Assembly (NCBI RefSeq): GCF_016106035.1
Contig: NZ_JADKPZ010000009.1
Coordinates: forward strand, 1-64,000
Length of the DNA stretch: 64,000 bases
Source: Arcobacter vandammei
Lineage (GTDB): Bacteria > Campylobacterota > Campylobacteria > Campylobacterales > Arcobacteraceae
Direction of reading: 5' to 3'
Part shown: one piece after another, positions 8,823-17,557 of the stretch
Layout: every line of letters starts with the position of its first letter
Numbering within the stretch: the first letter of the stretch is position 1
Position numbers and translations under genes: made by a program
Notes under the pieces: generated by a model
What the model saw: the letters and a program-made list of their open reading frames with translations, nothing else
The model's database searches: none
Told to the model about the DNA's origin: nothing

Positions 8823-9887
8823 TTATATAATCTTTGGATTGATTTTATGATTTTTAAAACTTTTTTTAGCCTCTTCAAAATTATCACTTGATAAATATAT
8901 AAGCTCATTTATATGGATAATTGGAAGAGGAATTTCTCTATTTGAAATTTTTTCTATCTCTTTTAATTTGTTGTTGAAAATAAAAAAATCTTCACTATTA
9001 AAAACAAGTAAAAAATCAGCTCCACCATCAAAGGCACTTAATAAAATTTGAGAAGCTACAAAGTAAGTTAATTTTGGATTTTCTGCAAAAGTATCTAGTT
9101 GCAAATTTAAATCTAAATTTTCCAAATTTAAGAAATTTGCTTCAAGTTTTTCTAAAAAGTTATTAAATTTAGAATCTTTGTTAAAACAAGCAATATTAAA
9201 GTTATTAAAATTATGTTTGATATTTAAATCTATTTTTATATCTTCAAAATTTATAGTTTTAAAAGAGTTTTCTTTTATAACTCCTAACTTTTTTTGAAGT
9301 TCTTTAATATTTTTTTCTATATTTAAATCAAAGTTAAAAATTCTATTTTCCAAATTTGTATGAAAACTTGCTCCATATTTTTGCTCTTTTAGAACTTTTA
9401 GAATTTCATCTTTTAGGTTTGGATTTTTAGTTATTAAATTTGATGCCAAAAGAAGTAGGGCATCCCCTATATAATTATCTTTAAAATTTAGACTATTTGA
9501 AGCATAATAGAAGATTTTTTGTTTAAGATAAAACTCTTTATCTTCAAAGTTACAAAACTTCTCCAAGATTTTGAATTTTGAATGAAAATCATCTTCATTT
9601 ATTAAAAAATCTTTAAATACTCTTTTTATTGAAATCGGCTCAATTCTTAAATCTTTACCAAATCTATTTATAATTTTTTCCAAAGATGTTGAAGCTTCCA
9701 TAAAAATATTATTAACAACAAAAATAGTACTTTGAGAGTCAAAAAATGAGAATTTCTTAACTCTATAAATAGCTCTTAAAATATCTAATAGATTTTTTTC
9801 ATCTTTTAATTCTAAAAAATGTTTTGTGTAATATGGAAGATAATCGCTATCTTTGTCAAATCTAAATAGAGAAATTTCTAGTTCCAT
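8823..9887 (-). CDS. DUF5644-like protein with possible HdrB-like C-terminus
   Basis: A 354-residue cytoplasmic protein. The N-terminus (ISLFRFDKDSDYLPYYTKHF) looks like the ferredoxin-like domain that begins Campylobacterota DUF5644/HdrB-C proteins, but the expected ferredoxin cysteines are absent. The C-terminal part (FVASQILLSAFDGGADFLLV) resembles the HdrB-like C-terminal fold. No transmembrane segment or known catalytic motif is seen. Family assignment is from memory of similar proteins and the function is unknown. It shares one base with the murA stop codon, so it is in an operon with murA and the HNH-like gene. Confidence 0.6.
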   Translation of the reverse strand: MELEISLFRFDKDSDYLPYYTKHFLELKDEKNLLDILRAIYRVKKFSFFDSQSTIFVVNNIFMEASTSLEKIINRFGKDLRIEPISIKRVFKDFLINEDDFHSKFKILEKFCNFEDKEFYLKQKIFYYASNSLNFKDNYIGDALLLLASNLITKNPNLKDEILKVLKEQKYGASFHTNLENRIFNFDLNIEKNIKELQKKLGVIKENSFKTINFEDIKIDLNIKHNFNNFNIACFNKDSKFNNFLEKLEANFLNLENLDLNLQLDTFAENPKLTYFVASQILLSAFDGGADFLLVFNSEDFFIFNNKLKEIEKISNREIPLPIIHINELIYLSSDNFEEAKKSFKNHKINPKII

Positions 9888-11155
9888 TAATTCTCTTTCA
9901 ATCTTTTTATATCTGCACCAATATTTACAAGTTTTCCCTCTAAATCTTCATATCCACGATCTAGATGATAAATTCTATGAATATTTGTTTCACCATCTGC
10001 AACCAAAGCAGCCAAAACAAGTGCTGAAGAGGCTCTTAAATCTGTTGCCATAACATCTGTACCACTAAGTCCACCTTTTTTCCCAATAATTGTTGCTATA
10101 TTTCCATTTAGTTGAATGTCAGCTCCTAATCTTGAAAGCTCGCTTGCATGCATAAATCTATTTTCAAAAAGTCTTTCATCTATTGTGCTAGTTCCCTCAG
10201 CTTGAGTTGCAAGTGCCATAAATTGAGCTTGCATATCTGTTGGAAAAGCTGGATATTCACTTGTAATAATATTTACAGGCAAAATTTTTGATGTTGGGAA
10301 AATTGTAAGTTCATTTTCTTTTACATCTATTTCAAAATTCATCTCTTCAAGTTTAGAAGTAATGGCTTCAAGATGAGCAGGAATAATATTTTTAATAGTT
10401 AGCTTTTGATTTGTAATAGCTGCAACACACATATATGTTCCAGCTTCAATTCTATCAGGAATTACAGCAAATGGCTTAATATCAAGAAGCTCTCCACCTG
10501 TTCCTTCAATTGTGATTTTGGATGTTCCGATACCTTCAATTTTTACTCCAGCACTTGCTATTACTTCACAAAGTTGCACAATTTCAGGCTCTTTTGCTGC
10601 ATTTATAATAGTTGTAACTCCACTTGCAAGTGCTGCTGCCATAACAATATTTTCAGTTCCACCAACTGTAACTTTATCAAAAACAATTTTTGCACCTTTT
10701 AGTCCATTTGGTGCTGTTGCTTTGATATATCCTTGTAAAATCTCTATTTTTGCACCCATTTGTTCAAGTGCTTTTAGGTGTAAATCAACAGGTCTTTGTC
10801 CTATTGCACAACCTCCAGGAAGTGAAACTTCACAATGCCCAAATCTTGCTAGTAGAGGACCTAAAACCAAAATAGAAGCTCTCATAGTTTTTACAATATC
10901 GTAAGTTGCTGTTGTGTTATTTATAGTGCTAGTGTCGATTGTGGCACTGTTTTTGCCTTTTTCAAAACTACCACCTAGCATTTTTATAAGCTTTAAAAAT
11001 GTGTTTATATCTGCAACATCTGGAAGATTGCTTATGATAGTCTCATTTTTTGCCAAAATTGTACTTGCTATCAAAGGAAGAGCTGCATTTTTTGCACCTG
11101 AAATAGATATATCTCCACTTAATTTTTTGTTTCCAACGATTTTTAAATAGTCCAT
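9887..11155 (-). CDS. murA: UDP-N-acetylglucosamine 1-carboxyvinyltransferase MurA
   Basis: A 422-residue EPSP-synthase-family enzyme catalysing the first committed step of peptidoglycan synthesis, transfer of enolpyruvate from PEP to UDP-GlcNAc in the cytoplasm. [11 protein letters not shown] is the N-terminal motif, and the fosfomycin-target cysteine lies in [13 protein letters not shown]. The start at 11153-11155 (MDYLKIVG) is chosen because AGGAAAC lies just upstream and it matches the family N-terminus; an in-frame ATG 45 bases further upstream adds residues unlike MurA. It is divergent from the EamA gene. Confidence 0.97.
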   Translation of the reverse strand: MDYLKIVGNKKLSGDISISGAKNAALPLIASTILAKNETIISNLPDVADINTFLKLIKMLGGSFEKGKNSATIDTSTINNTTATYDIVKTMRASILVLGPLLARFGHCEVSLPGGCAIGQRPVDLHLKALEQMGAKIEILQGYIKATAPNGLKGAKIVFDKVTVGGTENIVMAAALASGVTTIINAAKEPEIVQLCEVIASAGVKIEGIGTSKITIEGTGGELLDIKPFAVIPDRIEAGTYMCVAAITNQKLTIKNIIPAHLEAITSKLEEMNFEIDVKENELTIFPTSKILPVNIITSEYPAFPTDMQAQFMALATQAEGTSTIDERLFENRFMHASELSRLGADIQLNGNIATIIGKKGGLSGTDVMATDLRASSALVLAALVADGETNIHRIYHLDRGYEDLEGKLVNIGADIKRLKEN

Positions 11156-11225
11156 AAGTTTCCTAAAAAATTTTAATAAAATAGCAAATATTTTATCCAA
11201 AACTTACTTTAAATTACTATTTAGC

Positions 11226-11231
11226 TATACT
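11226..11231 (+). promoter_or_regulatory. Probable -10 box of the EamA-kdsA transcript
   Basis: TATACT lies 27 bases upstream of the TTG start of the EamA gene in the 103-base divergent gap from murA. There is no recognisable -35, as is usual in Campylobacterota promoters. Inference only. Confidence 0.35.
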
Positions 11232-11258
11232 TTCGGCTTTTATTAAATAAGGATACTT

Positions 11259-12137
11259 TTGGAAGAGAATGTAAATAAAGGAATAAAATATATGCTTCTT
11301 GCTTCTTTTTTGTTTGCTCTTATGGGAGTTACAGCAAAAGAGTTAAGTGATAATTTAACTACAATAGAAGTTGTATTTTTTAGAAATGTTTTTGGAGTTT
11401 TTTTTATACTTTTTTCTATTTATAAATCGCCTTTAAAACAAATAGGTGGAAAGTTTTGGTTACTTATTTTTAGAGGAACTGTTGGCTTTTCTGCTTTGCT
11501 TTTTTTCTTTTATAATATTGCAAATATTCCTTTGGGAGAAGCTATGACTTTTTCAAAAACTTCTACCATATTTACAGCTATTTTGGCATATTTTTTCCTA
11601 AAAGAGCATATTGGTTTTAAAGGTTGGATTGGAGTATTTATCGGCTTTATTGGGATTTTATTTATAGCAGAGTTTGATGGAAGTACTCTTAAAAAAACAG
11701 ATTATTTAGGAATACTTTCTGGTGTTGGAGCAGCCTTAGCCTATACATCTATAAGAGAGTTGCGAAAATATTACGATAGCCGTGCAATAGTTCTGTCTTT
11801 TATGGCAATGGGGACAATCTTCCCACTAATTTTTATGATAATTAGTGAGTTTTATACAAACTCTAACTTAGATTTTATGCTAGGTAGATTTATAATGCCA
11901 ACATCTTATGAGTGGTTTATTATAGTTTTATTGGGAATTTTTTCAACCTATGCACAAATATATATGACAAAGGCTTACTCTTTTGCAAAAGCTGGAATTA
12001 TAGGCACAGTTTCATATAGCAATATCGTATTTTCTATAATTTTGGGGCTTTTTATGGGAGATAGTTTTCCGTCGTTTATAGTTTTTTTTGGTATTATATT
12101 AATCGTAATTAGTGGAATTTTAGTAAGTAAGAAATGA
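11259..12137 (+). CDS. EamA-family (DMT superfamily) transporter
   Basis: A 292-residue integral membrane protein with two EamA repeats and about ten hydrophobic segments. The first repeat begins KYMLLASFLFALMGVTAKEL; the second starts near residue 150 (GILSGVGAALAYTSIRELR). Substrate is unknown; family members export amino acids, nucleosides or other metabolites. Start is TTG at 11259 with AAGGA at 11249-11253. Its position beside murA matches Campylobacter. kdsA follows 21 bases later with its own SD, so they may be cotranscribed. Confidence 0.88.
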   Translation: MEENVNKGIKYMLLASFLFALMGVTAKELSDNLTTIEVVFFRNVFGVFFILFSIYKSPLKQIGGKFWLLIFRGTVGFSALLFFFYNIANIPLGEAMTFSKTSTIFTAILAYFFLKEHIGFKGWIGVFIGFIGILFIAEFDGSTLKKTDYLGILSGVGAALAYTSIRELRKYYDSRAIVLSFMAMGTIFPLIFMIISEFYTNSNLDFMLGRFIMPTSYEWFIIVLLGIFSTYAQIYMTKAYSFAKAGIIGTVSYSNIVFSIILGLFMGDSFPSFIVFFGIILIVISGILVSKK

Positions 12138-12158
12138 TAAAAAAAGGAAATTAAATAG

Positions 12159-12959
12159 ATGTTAAAAGTTATGACAGGACCTTGTGTTTTAGAAGATATG
12201 GATACAGTTTTAAAAATAGCTGAAAAATTAAAGCCTTTAAGTGAAGATAAAAGAGTAGATTTTTATTTTAAAGCTAGTTTTGACAAGGCAAATCGTACAA
12301 GTTTAAGTTCTTTTAGAGGACCAGGGCTTGATGAGGGATTAAAAATATTTGAAAAAATAAAAAAAGAGTTTGGCTACAAAGTTGTAACAGATATTCACGA
12401 ATCATATCAAGCAGCACCTGCAGGTGAAGTTATGGATATTTTACAAATTCCTGCTTTTTTGTGCAGACAAACAGATTTACTTGTAGCTGCTGCAAAAACA
12501 AATGCAAAAATAAATATCAAAAAAGGGCAGTTTTTGGCAGCAGATGCTATGAAACACCCTGTTGAAAAAGTGCTAAATACTAGAGGAATAGATGAGGTAA
12601 GCTATGAAAATAGCGAAAAAGCTGGAGTTTGGCTATGTGAAAGAGGAAATACTTTTGGTTATGGGGCTTTGGTTGTGGATATGAGAAATCTTATTTTGCT
12701 TAGACAATATGCTCCAGTTATTTTTGATGCAACTCATAGTGTGCAAATTCCAAGCACGGGTGGAACAACTGGTGGAAATAGCTCATTTGTGCCATATATG
12801 GCAAGAGCAGCTGCAAGTGTTGGGGTTGATGGTTTCTTCTTTGAAACACATATTGACCCAAAATCTGCAAAAAGCGATGGACCAAATATGCTTCATATTG
12901 ATACTTTATATAAAACTATGGATGAAATTTTTGCTATTAAAGAAGTTTTGGGAAATTAA
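12159..12959 (+). CDS. kdsA: 3-deoxy-8-phosphooctulonate (KDO-8-P) synthase KdsA
   Basis: A 266-residue TIM-barrel enzyme that condenses PEP with arabinose 5-phosphate to make KDO 8-phosphate, the precursor of the inner-core sugar of LPS. Family marks are MTGPCVLEDMD at the N-terminus, FKASFDKANRTS near residue 38, GQFLAADAMKHPVEK, FDATHSVQIPS and FFETHIDPKSAKSDGPNML. In C. jejuni kdsA directly precedes ribH-nusB-pyrF; here a diguanylate cyclase gene and a YdhR-like gene separate them. Confidence 0.97.
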   Translation: MLKVMTGPCVLEDMDTVLKIAEKLKPLSEDKRVDFYFKASFDKANRTSLSSFRGPGLDEGLKIFEKIKKEFGYKVVTDIHESYQAAPAGEVMDILQIPAFLCRQTDLLVAAAKTNAKINIKKGQFLAADAMKHPVEKVLNTRGIDEVSYENSEKAGVWLCERGNTFGYGALVVDMRNLILLRQYAPVIFDATHSVQIPSTGGTTGGNSSFVPYMARAAASVGVDGFFFETHIDPKSAKSDGPNMLHIDTLYKTMDEIFAIKEVLGN

Positions 12960-12973
12960 GATAGGATAAAAAA

Positions 12974-14629
12974 ATGAAAAAAACAGTTCTCTTACTGGCT
13001 CTTTTAATAAGTTTTTTATTCTCTTTTGAATCAAAACCGATTGATTTATCAACTTATAAATGGGAGTATAGATGGGGTGATTCACCTTTTGAAAATAGTA
13101 CTCCACTTTGGACAAAAGAAGACAACAATCAAGAGTGGAAAGAGATACTATTTCCTAGCAACCCACCAGATAGAGGCTCTCAAACAAATGTTTGGTATAG
13201 AGTAAAACTTCCTAGCTCTTTGCCAAATGATGCACATTTATATATTTTTAGTGTTGATTTGATTACAGAAGTTTATTTTGAAGGCAAAAAAATATATCAC
13301 TTTGGAACTTTTGATGAATTTGGAAAAGGTAAGTTTGAAGGATGGCCTTGGCATCTTATATCTTTAGATAAAAATAGTGAAGATAAATATCTCTATTTTA
13401 GAGTCTTTTCAAACTATTTAGATATAGGACTGTGGGGTGAGGTATTAATTGACTCAAAGGGAAATATTTATGAAAAGTTTTTAGATAATGATATTCCAAA
13501 AATTATTATAGGTTCTATCTCTATTTTTGTATCAGTTCTTTTTCTACTAACATTTTTCTCAAAATTTAGAAGCAAAGAGATTGCAATTTTGGGATTACTT
13601 TTTTTAACTCAAGCTTTAAATGTGTTTTTTTCTGTAAAACTTATAAGACTGTATTTTGATTTTCAAGTTATACATCAATATATTTTGGCTTTCTCTTATT
13701 TCTTTTTTCCTTTGGGGATAGCTTATTTTATAGATAAAGCTATCATCTTTAAAACACCATTTAATATAATAAGAAGAATATGGCAAATTCATCTTATATA
13801 CTTAATTGCTGCATTTTTAGGTTCTATATTAGGACTCTTTCCTTTGGTATCTACTTATCAATATTTCGATATTTTTTACAATTTAATAACTTTGCCTATC
13901 TTGACAATTTTTATAATTTATTTCTTTTTCAAAGGCGATAAAAAAATAAAGATGATTACTTTTAGCTTTTTTATCTTAGCTTTATATTGGGTTTATTCAA
14001 CTATGATTGCTTTGGGTATTGTTACTTGGAAAGAGTATCCAAGTGATATTGTGATACTTATTTGTTTGTTGATTTTGGCTTATTCTATGATTGATAGAAT
14101 AAACTACACAAAAGAGCTAGAGTTGGCAAAAGAGGAATTAACTAAACTTTCAAGAACAGACTCTTTGACGAAATTAAATAATAGAAATGAAATAGATAGA
14201 GTTTTAAAAGTATGTGAAAAAATATATAATAGATATAAAGATTCTTATTTTTCTATTATTTTACTTGATATTGATGATTTTAAACATGTAAATGATACTT
14301 TTGGACATCTTGAAGGAGATAAAGTGCTAGTTTCTTTAGCTTCAATATTAACAAATGGAACAAGAGATGTAGATATTGTAGGAAGATGGGGAGGAGAAGA
14401 GTTTATAATCATTTGCCCAAAAACATCACAAAAAGATGCAATAGTTTTAGCTAATAAATTAAAAGATGATGTAGCTAGTTTTGATTTTGGAATAGTTGGT
14501 AAAAAAACTGCAAGTTTTGGAGTTAGTGGCTTTAGAGAAAATGACACTATAAATGAGCTTATATCAAGAGCTGATAATGCCTTATACTCTGCAAAAAGAA
14601 ATGGTAAAAATAGAGTCGAAGATTTATAA
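12974..14629 (+). CDS. 7TMR-DISM-type membrane sensor diguanylate cyclase
   Basis: A 551-residue protein. A signal peptide (residues 1-17) is followed by a periplasmic beta-rich sensor domain (about 18-165), seven hydrophobic segments (about 170-375) as in 7TMR-DISM proteins, a short coiled linker and a GGDEF domain (about 390-551). The active-site motif is GGEEF, and an RDVD inhibitory I-site sits five residues before it, so the cyclase should be active and product-inhibited. It would make cyclic di-GMP in response to an extracytoplasmic ligand, perhaps a carbohydrate. It starts 14 bases after kdsA and is followed by a strong hairpin. Confidence 0.88.
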   Translation: MKKTVLLLALLISFLFSFESKPIDLSTYKWEYRWGDSPFENSTPLWTKEDNNQEWKEILFPSNPPDRGSQTNVWYRVKLPSSLPNDAHLYIFSVDLITEVYFEGKKIYHFGTFDEFGKGKFEGWPWHLISLDKNSEDKYLYFRVFSNYLDIGLWGEVLIDSKGNIYEKFLDNDIPKIIIGSISIFVSVLFLLTFFSKFRSKEIAILGLLFLTQALNVFFSVKLIRLYFDFQVIHQYILAFSYFFFPLGIAYFIDKAIIFKTPFNIIRRIWQIHLIYLIAAFLGSILGLFPLVSTYQYFDIFYNLITLPILTIFIIYFFFKGDKKIKMITFSFFILALYWVYSTMIALGIVTWKEYPSDIVILICLLILAYSMIDRINYTKELELAKEELTKLSRTDSLTKLNNRNEIDRVLKVCEKIYNRYKDSYFSIILLDIDDFKHVNDTFGHLEGDKVLVSLASILTNGTRDVDIVGRWGGEEFIIICPKTSQKDAIVLANKLKDDVASFDFGIVGKKTASFGVSGFRENDTINELISRADNALYSAKRNGKNRVEDL

Positions 14630-14655
14630 GCGATAGTTTTGGAAATATCGCTTAT
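14626..14655. terminator. Hairpin terminator between the diguanylate cyclase and YdhR-like genes
   Basis: Ten-base arms ATAAGCGATA and TATCGCTTAT enclose a ten-base loop, followed by an AT-rich run ending in TTTT. The left arm overlaps the stop codon of the plus-strand cyclase gene. The minus-strand YdhR-like gene ends 14 bases away, so it can serve both. Confidence 0.75.
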
Positions 14656-14669
14656 ATTTATCTTTTGAA

Positions 14670-14978
14670 TTATGCTAGAAAATCAGCTTTGCTAATCTTA
14701 CTTAACTCTTTGTTTGCTTCAAAAATTTTGGCTCTTATATCTTTGTATCCAAAGCTTTCAAGCCTTTTTGTATGCATTTCTTTGTATCTTTTCGCATTTT
14801 CTAAATCTTTAAAATAGTAAATTCCACCAGCTGTTTTTTCATTTTTGTTTTCTGTCCAAATTTTCCATAAAAGCCCATCTTCAGAAGCAATATCTTTTGC
14901 TAAATCTGTAAAAGCTTTGCTAAACTCATCTCCAAAGATTCCATCGTGTGGAAAATCTACTTGTAAAATATATGCCAT
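14670..14978 (-). CDS. YdhR-family putative monooxygenase
   Basis: A 102-residue protein matching the YdhR family of small dimeric alpha/beta-barrel (ferredoxin-like fold) putative monooxygenases. The N-terminal strand AYILQVDFPHDGIFGDEF, the DGLLWKIWTENKNEKTAGGIYYF core and a helix with NAKRYKEMHTKRLES fit the family. Biological role is not known. GGAGCAAAAATG precedes the start on the minus strand. The gene interrupts the kdsA-ribH order seen in relatives and faces the cyclase gene. Confidence 0.8.
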   Translation of the reverse strand: MAYILQVDFPHDGIFGDEFSKAFTDLAKDIASEDGLLWKIWTENKNEKTAGGIYYFKDLENAKRYKEMHTKRLESFGYKDIRAKIFEANKELSKISKADFLA

Positions 14979-15072
14979 TTTTGCTCCTTTTTCCTATTTT
15001 TATAAATACTTTACAACAATTTTGCTTATTTTATATTGTATATAAGCTTCCAAAATTTAAGAAGATTTTGTG

Positions 15073-15078
15073 TATAAT
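15073..15078 (+). promoter_or_regulatory. Probable -10 box for ribH-nusB-pyrF
   Basis: A perfect TATAAT lies 32 bases before the ribH ATG, with AT-rich sequence upstream and no evident -35. The predicted leader is about 25 bases and has no room for an FMN riboswitch. Confidence 0.5.
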
Positions 15079-15110
15079 CAGAACTTATTGAAAAGATTTT
15101 GGAGAATAAA

Positions 15111-15581
15111 ATGAGAATAATAGAAGGTGTTTTAAGATTAAAAGGGACTGAAAAAGTTGCAATAATAAATGGAAGATTTAACCATATAATCACAGATAGA
15201 TTAGTTGAAGGAGCAAAAGATGCTTTCAAAAGACATGGTGGAAATGAAGATAATTTAGATTTGATTTTAGTTCCAGGTGCTTTTGAAATCCCTTTTGCAT
15301 TAGAAAAAGCATTATCAAGTGGAAAATATGATGCAGTTTGTTGTGTTGGTGCAGTTATAAGAGGAGCAACTCCACATTTTGACTATATTAGTGCAGAAGC
15401 TACAAAAGGAATAGCAACAGTTGCTTTAAAATATGGAAAACCTGTATCAAACGGTGTTTTAACTACTGATTCAATAGAACAAGCAATCGAAAGAGCTGGT
15501 TCAAAAGTAGGAAATAAAGGTGCAGAAGCAATGGTTACAATAATTGAAATGCTAGATTTATATAGCGAAATGGAAAAATAA
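15111..15581 (+). CDS. ribH: 6,7-dimethyl-8-ribityllumazine synthase RibH
   Basis: A 156-residue lumazine synthase, the penultimate enzyme of riboflavin biosynthesis; family members assemble into icosahedral or pentameric shells. Motifs are [52 protein letters not shown] and [17 protein letters not shown]. The ATG at 15111 is preferred over an in-frame TTG at 15099 because GGAGA lies just ahead and the length then equals the family norm. nusB begins two bases after the stop, forming the conserved ribH-nusB-pyrF operon. Confidence 0.97.
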   Translation: MRIIEGVLRLKGTEKVAIINGRFNHIITDRLVEGAKDAFKRHGGNEDNLDLILVPGAFEIPFALEKALSSGKYDAVCCVGAVIRGATPHFDYISAEATKGIATVALKYGKPVSNGVLTTDSIEQAIERAGSKVGNKGAEAMVTIIEMLDLYSEMEK

Positions 15582-15582
15582 T

Positions 15583-15981
15583 TTGGCAACAAGAACACAA
15601 GCAAGAGAGTCTGTAGTTGGGCTTTTATATGCCTATGATTTAGGTAATATTGAGATAGTAAAGTTTGTAGATGAACTTCTTGAAGAGAAAAAAATAAGAA
15701 ATAGTCAAAAAGAGTTTGCTTTAAATTTATTTAATGGAACTATAAAAAATCTTGATACAATTAATAAAGAGATAGAAAAATATATCACTCAAGGAACATT
15801 AGAAGATGTTGGAAGTGTTGAGAAATCTATTTTAAGATTGGCTATTTATGAGATTTTATTTGAGAATTTATCTAAAGCTATTGTTATAAATGAAGCAATT
15901 GAGTTGTCAAAAAAACTGGCAAGTGATGGAGCTCCTAAATTTATAAATGCGATTTTAGACCAAGTTAAAAAAGAGAAATAG
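15583..15981 (+). CDS. nusB: Transcription antitermination factor NusB
   Basis: A 132-residue all-helical protein that binds boxA RNA with NusE (S10) in rRNA antitermination. The start is TTG at 15583 giving MATRTQARESVVGLLYAYD, a typical NusB opening; the end carries AIVINEAIELSKKLASDGAPKFINAIL, the most conserved family block. It is packed between ribH and pyrF with gaps of one or two bases. Confidence 0.95.
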   Translation: MATRTQARESVVGLLYAYDLGNIEIVKFVDELLEEKKIRNSQKEFALNLFNGTIKNLDTINKEIEKYITQGTLEDVGSVEKSILRLAIYEILFENLSKAIVINEAIELSKKLASDGAPKFINAILDQVKKEK

Positions 15982-15983
15982 TT

Positions 15984-16682
15984 ATGAAAAAAGATATGAG
16001 ACTTTGTGTATCTTTGGATTTAGAAAGTAGTGCTGAAAACTTAGCTCTTGTTGAAAAAATCAAAGATTATGATGTATGGCTAAAGGTTGGGTTTAGAACA
16101 TATTTAAGAGATGGAAAGAAGTTTTTAGAAGATTTAAAAGCTATAAATCCAAACTTTAAAATCTTCTTAGACTTAAAGCTATATGATATTCCAAATACTA
16201 TGGCTGATGCGGCAGAGGATATTTCTAAATTTGGGCTTGTTGATATGTTTAATGTTCATGCAAGTGCTGGAATTGAAGCTATGCAAACTGTTATGAATAG
16301 AATAAAAGATATTCCAAATCGCCCTTTGGTTTTGGCTGTAACTGCACTTACATCTTTTGACAATGTTGGTTTCAAAAAAATTTATGGTGAAGATATAGAT
16401 AAAAAAGCAAGAGAGTTTGCAAAAGCTACATTTGAAGCAGGGCTTGATGGTGTTGTTTGTAGTGCTTTTGAAAGTTTAGATATTAAAAATAGTACTTCAA
16501 AAGAGTTTATTACTCTATGTCCTGGAATTCGTCCTTTTGGAGAAGATAGCCAAGATCAAAAAAGAGTTGCAGATATAAATTTCTCAAAAGAGAACTCTGT
16601 AGATTTTATAGTTGTTGGTCGTCCTATCTATAAAAATAGTGATCCAAAAGCTGTTGTTGAGAGAATTTTAGAAAATATTTAG
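15984..16682 (+). CDS. pyrF: Orotidine 5'-phosphate decarboxylase PyrF
   Basis: A 232-residue TIM-barrel enzyme producing UMP, the last step of de novo pyrimidine synthesis. The catalytic segment FLDLKLYDIPNTM (Asp-x-Lys-x-x-Asp) lies near residue 53, and GIRPFG with VVGRPIYKNSDP forms the phosphate-binding end. An alternative ATG at 15996 would give a start (MRLCVSLDLES) closer to the family; neither has a strong SD, so the start is uncertain by four residues. It is the last protein gene before the tRNA cluster. Confidence 0.95.
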   Translation: MKKDMRLCVSLDLESSAENLALVEKIKDYDVWLKVGFRTYLRDGKKFLEDLKAINPNFKIFLDLKLYDIPNTMADAAEDISKFGLVDMFNVHASAGIEAMQTVMNRIKDIPNRPLVLAVTALTSFDNVGFKKIYGEDIDKKAREFAKATFEAGLDGVVCSAFESLDIKNSTSKEFITLCPGIRPFGEDSQDQKRVADINFSKENSVDFIVVGRPIYKNSDPKAVVERILENI

Positions 16683-16722
16683 AATAAGTATAAAATTAAG
16701 GGATTTTTAAGGGGTTTATCCT

Positions 16723-16728
16723 TATAAT
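16723..16728 (+). promoter_or_regulatory. Probable -10 box of the tRNA cluster
   Basis: TATAAT is followed by TCCCGTCC, a GC-rich discriminator unusual in this AT-rich DNA and typical of stringently controlled stable RNA promoters. The first tRNA begins 36 bases downstream. An imperfect hairpin (GGGA...AAGG with CCTT...TCCC, about 16700-16731) overlaps it and has no U-tract. Confidence 0.5.
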
Positions 16729-16764
16729 TCCCGTCCTAATTTAATGAATATTAGATTAGTTATA

Positions 16765-16854
16765 GGACAGTTGGGTGAGTGGCTGAAACCACCTCCCTGC
16801 TAAGGAGACGTACTGGCAACGGTACCGAGGGTTCAAATCCCTCACTGTCCGCCA
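16765..16854 (+). tRNA. tRNA-Ser(GCT)
   Basis: A 90-base class II tRNA. Acceptor arms GGACAGT and ACTGTCC pair fully, discriminator G and encoded CCA follow. The anticodon loop CTGCTAA reads GCT, and a long variable arm lies before GGTTCAAATCC. First of seven tRNAs in the cluster. Confidence 0.97.
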
Positions 16855-16856
16855 CT

Positions 16857-16933
16857 GGGTCGTTAGCTCAGCTGGTTAGAGCACTCGGCTCATAACCGAG
16901 TGGTCGAAGGTTCGAGTCCTTCACGACCCACCA
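16857..16933 (+). tRNA. tRNA with CAT anticodon (elongator Met or lysidine-type Ile2)
   Basis: A 77-base tRNA: acceptor GGGTCGT pairs with ACGACCC, discriminator A, encoded CCA. The anticodon loop CTCATAA gives CAT on a five-pair CTCGG/CCGAG stem. It lacks initiator features. Its TTAGCTCAG...TGGTTAGAGC body looks somewhat more like tRNA-Ile2, whose C34 TilS converts to lysidine, but methionine cannot be excluded. Confidence 0.93.
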
Positions 16934-17005
16934 GCTAAAAGATATTAAGTTTTTTTTAATATTTTTTTAGATAACATTTCAACTCCTTTTTTAAAAGGTT
17001 TTTAT

Positions 17006-17082
17006 GCGGGAGTAGCTCAGTTGGCTAGAGCTTCTGCCTTCCAAGCAGACTGTCGCGAGTTCGAGTCTCGTCTCCCGCTCCA
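17006..17082 (+). tRNA. tRNA-Gly(TCC)
   Basis: Acceptor GCGGGAG pairs with CTCCCGC, discriminator T, encoded CCA. The anticodon loop CTTCCAA on a TCTGC/GCAGA stem gives TCC. It is separated from the previous tRNA by about 72 AT-rich bases. Confidence 0.96.
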
Positions 17083-17115
17083 CTTTTTTAAAGTGATGTT
17101 CTTTTATTTTTTTAT

Positions 17116-17192
<77 letters not shown>

Positions 17193-17207
17193 ATTTTAGT
17201 TTTTAAG

Positions 17208-17284
17208 GTCAAAGTAGCTCAGCTGGCTAGAGCGCTGGTCTCATAAGCCGGAGGTCGAGAGTTCAAGTCTCTCTTTTGACACCA
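17208..17284 (+). tRNA. tRNA with CAT anticodon, probably elongator tRNA-Met
   Basis: Acceptor GTCAAAG pairs with TTTTGAC (one G-T), discriminator A, CCA encoded. The anticodon loop CTCATAA sits on a stem with two G-T wobbles (CTGGT/GCCGG). The AGCTCAGCTGGCTAGAGCG...GGAGGTCG body is close to elongator tRNA-Met of other bacteria; assignment against Ile2 is tentative. Confidence 0.93.
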
Positions 17285-17302
17285 TTAAAACAAAGTAAAA
17301 GT

Positions 17303-17379
17303 GCTGGTGTAGCTCAGTTGGCTAGAGCAGCTGATTTGTAATCAGCAGGTCGGGGGTTCGACTCCCTTCACCAGCTCCA
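17303..17379 (+). tRNA. tRNA-Thr(TGT)
   Basis: Acceptor GCTGGTG pairs with CACCAGC, discriminator T, CCA encoded. The anticodon loop TTTGTAA on a GCTGA/TCAGC stem gives TGT. Confidence 0.96.
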
Positions 17380-17398
17380 CTTTTATTTATAATCCTTC

Positions 17399-17473
17399 TG
17401 GGGTATCGCCAAGCGGTAAGGCAACGGTTTTTGGTACCGTCATCCGAAGGTTCGAATCCTTCTACCCCATCCA
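17399..17473 (+). tRNA. tRNA-Gln(TTG)
   Basis: Acceptor TGGGGTA pairs with TACCCCA, discriminator T, CCA encoded. The anticodon loop TTTTGGT on an ACGGT/ACCGT stem gives TTG. Last tRNA of the cluster; the next gene starts 84 bases later. Confidence 0.96.
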
Positions 17474-17557
17474 CTTTTTTTAAATCAAAAAATAATCTTT
17501 CATTTGTTAAAATATCAATCCAAATTTAAAAAAATAATTTATAGATAAAGTAGTTTA

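Noticed and set aside
10406-11150. Long plus-strand frames opposite murA
   Set aside because: They mirror murA codons on the other strand, have no SD or family resemblance, and murA is certain.
15028-15110. FMN riboswitch ahead of ribH
   Set aside because: The leader is about 25 bases after the TATAAT and shows none of the conserved RFN-element blocks.
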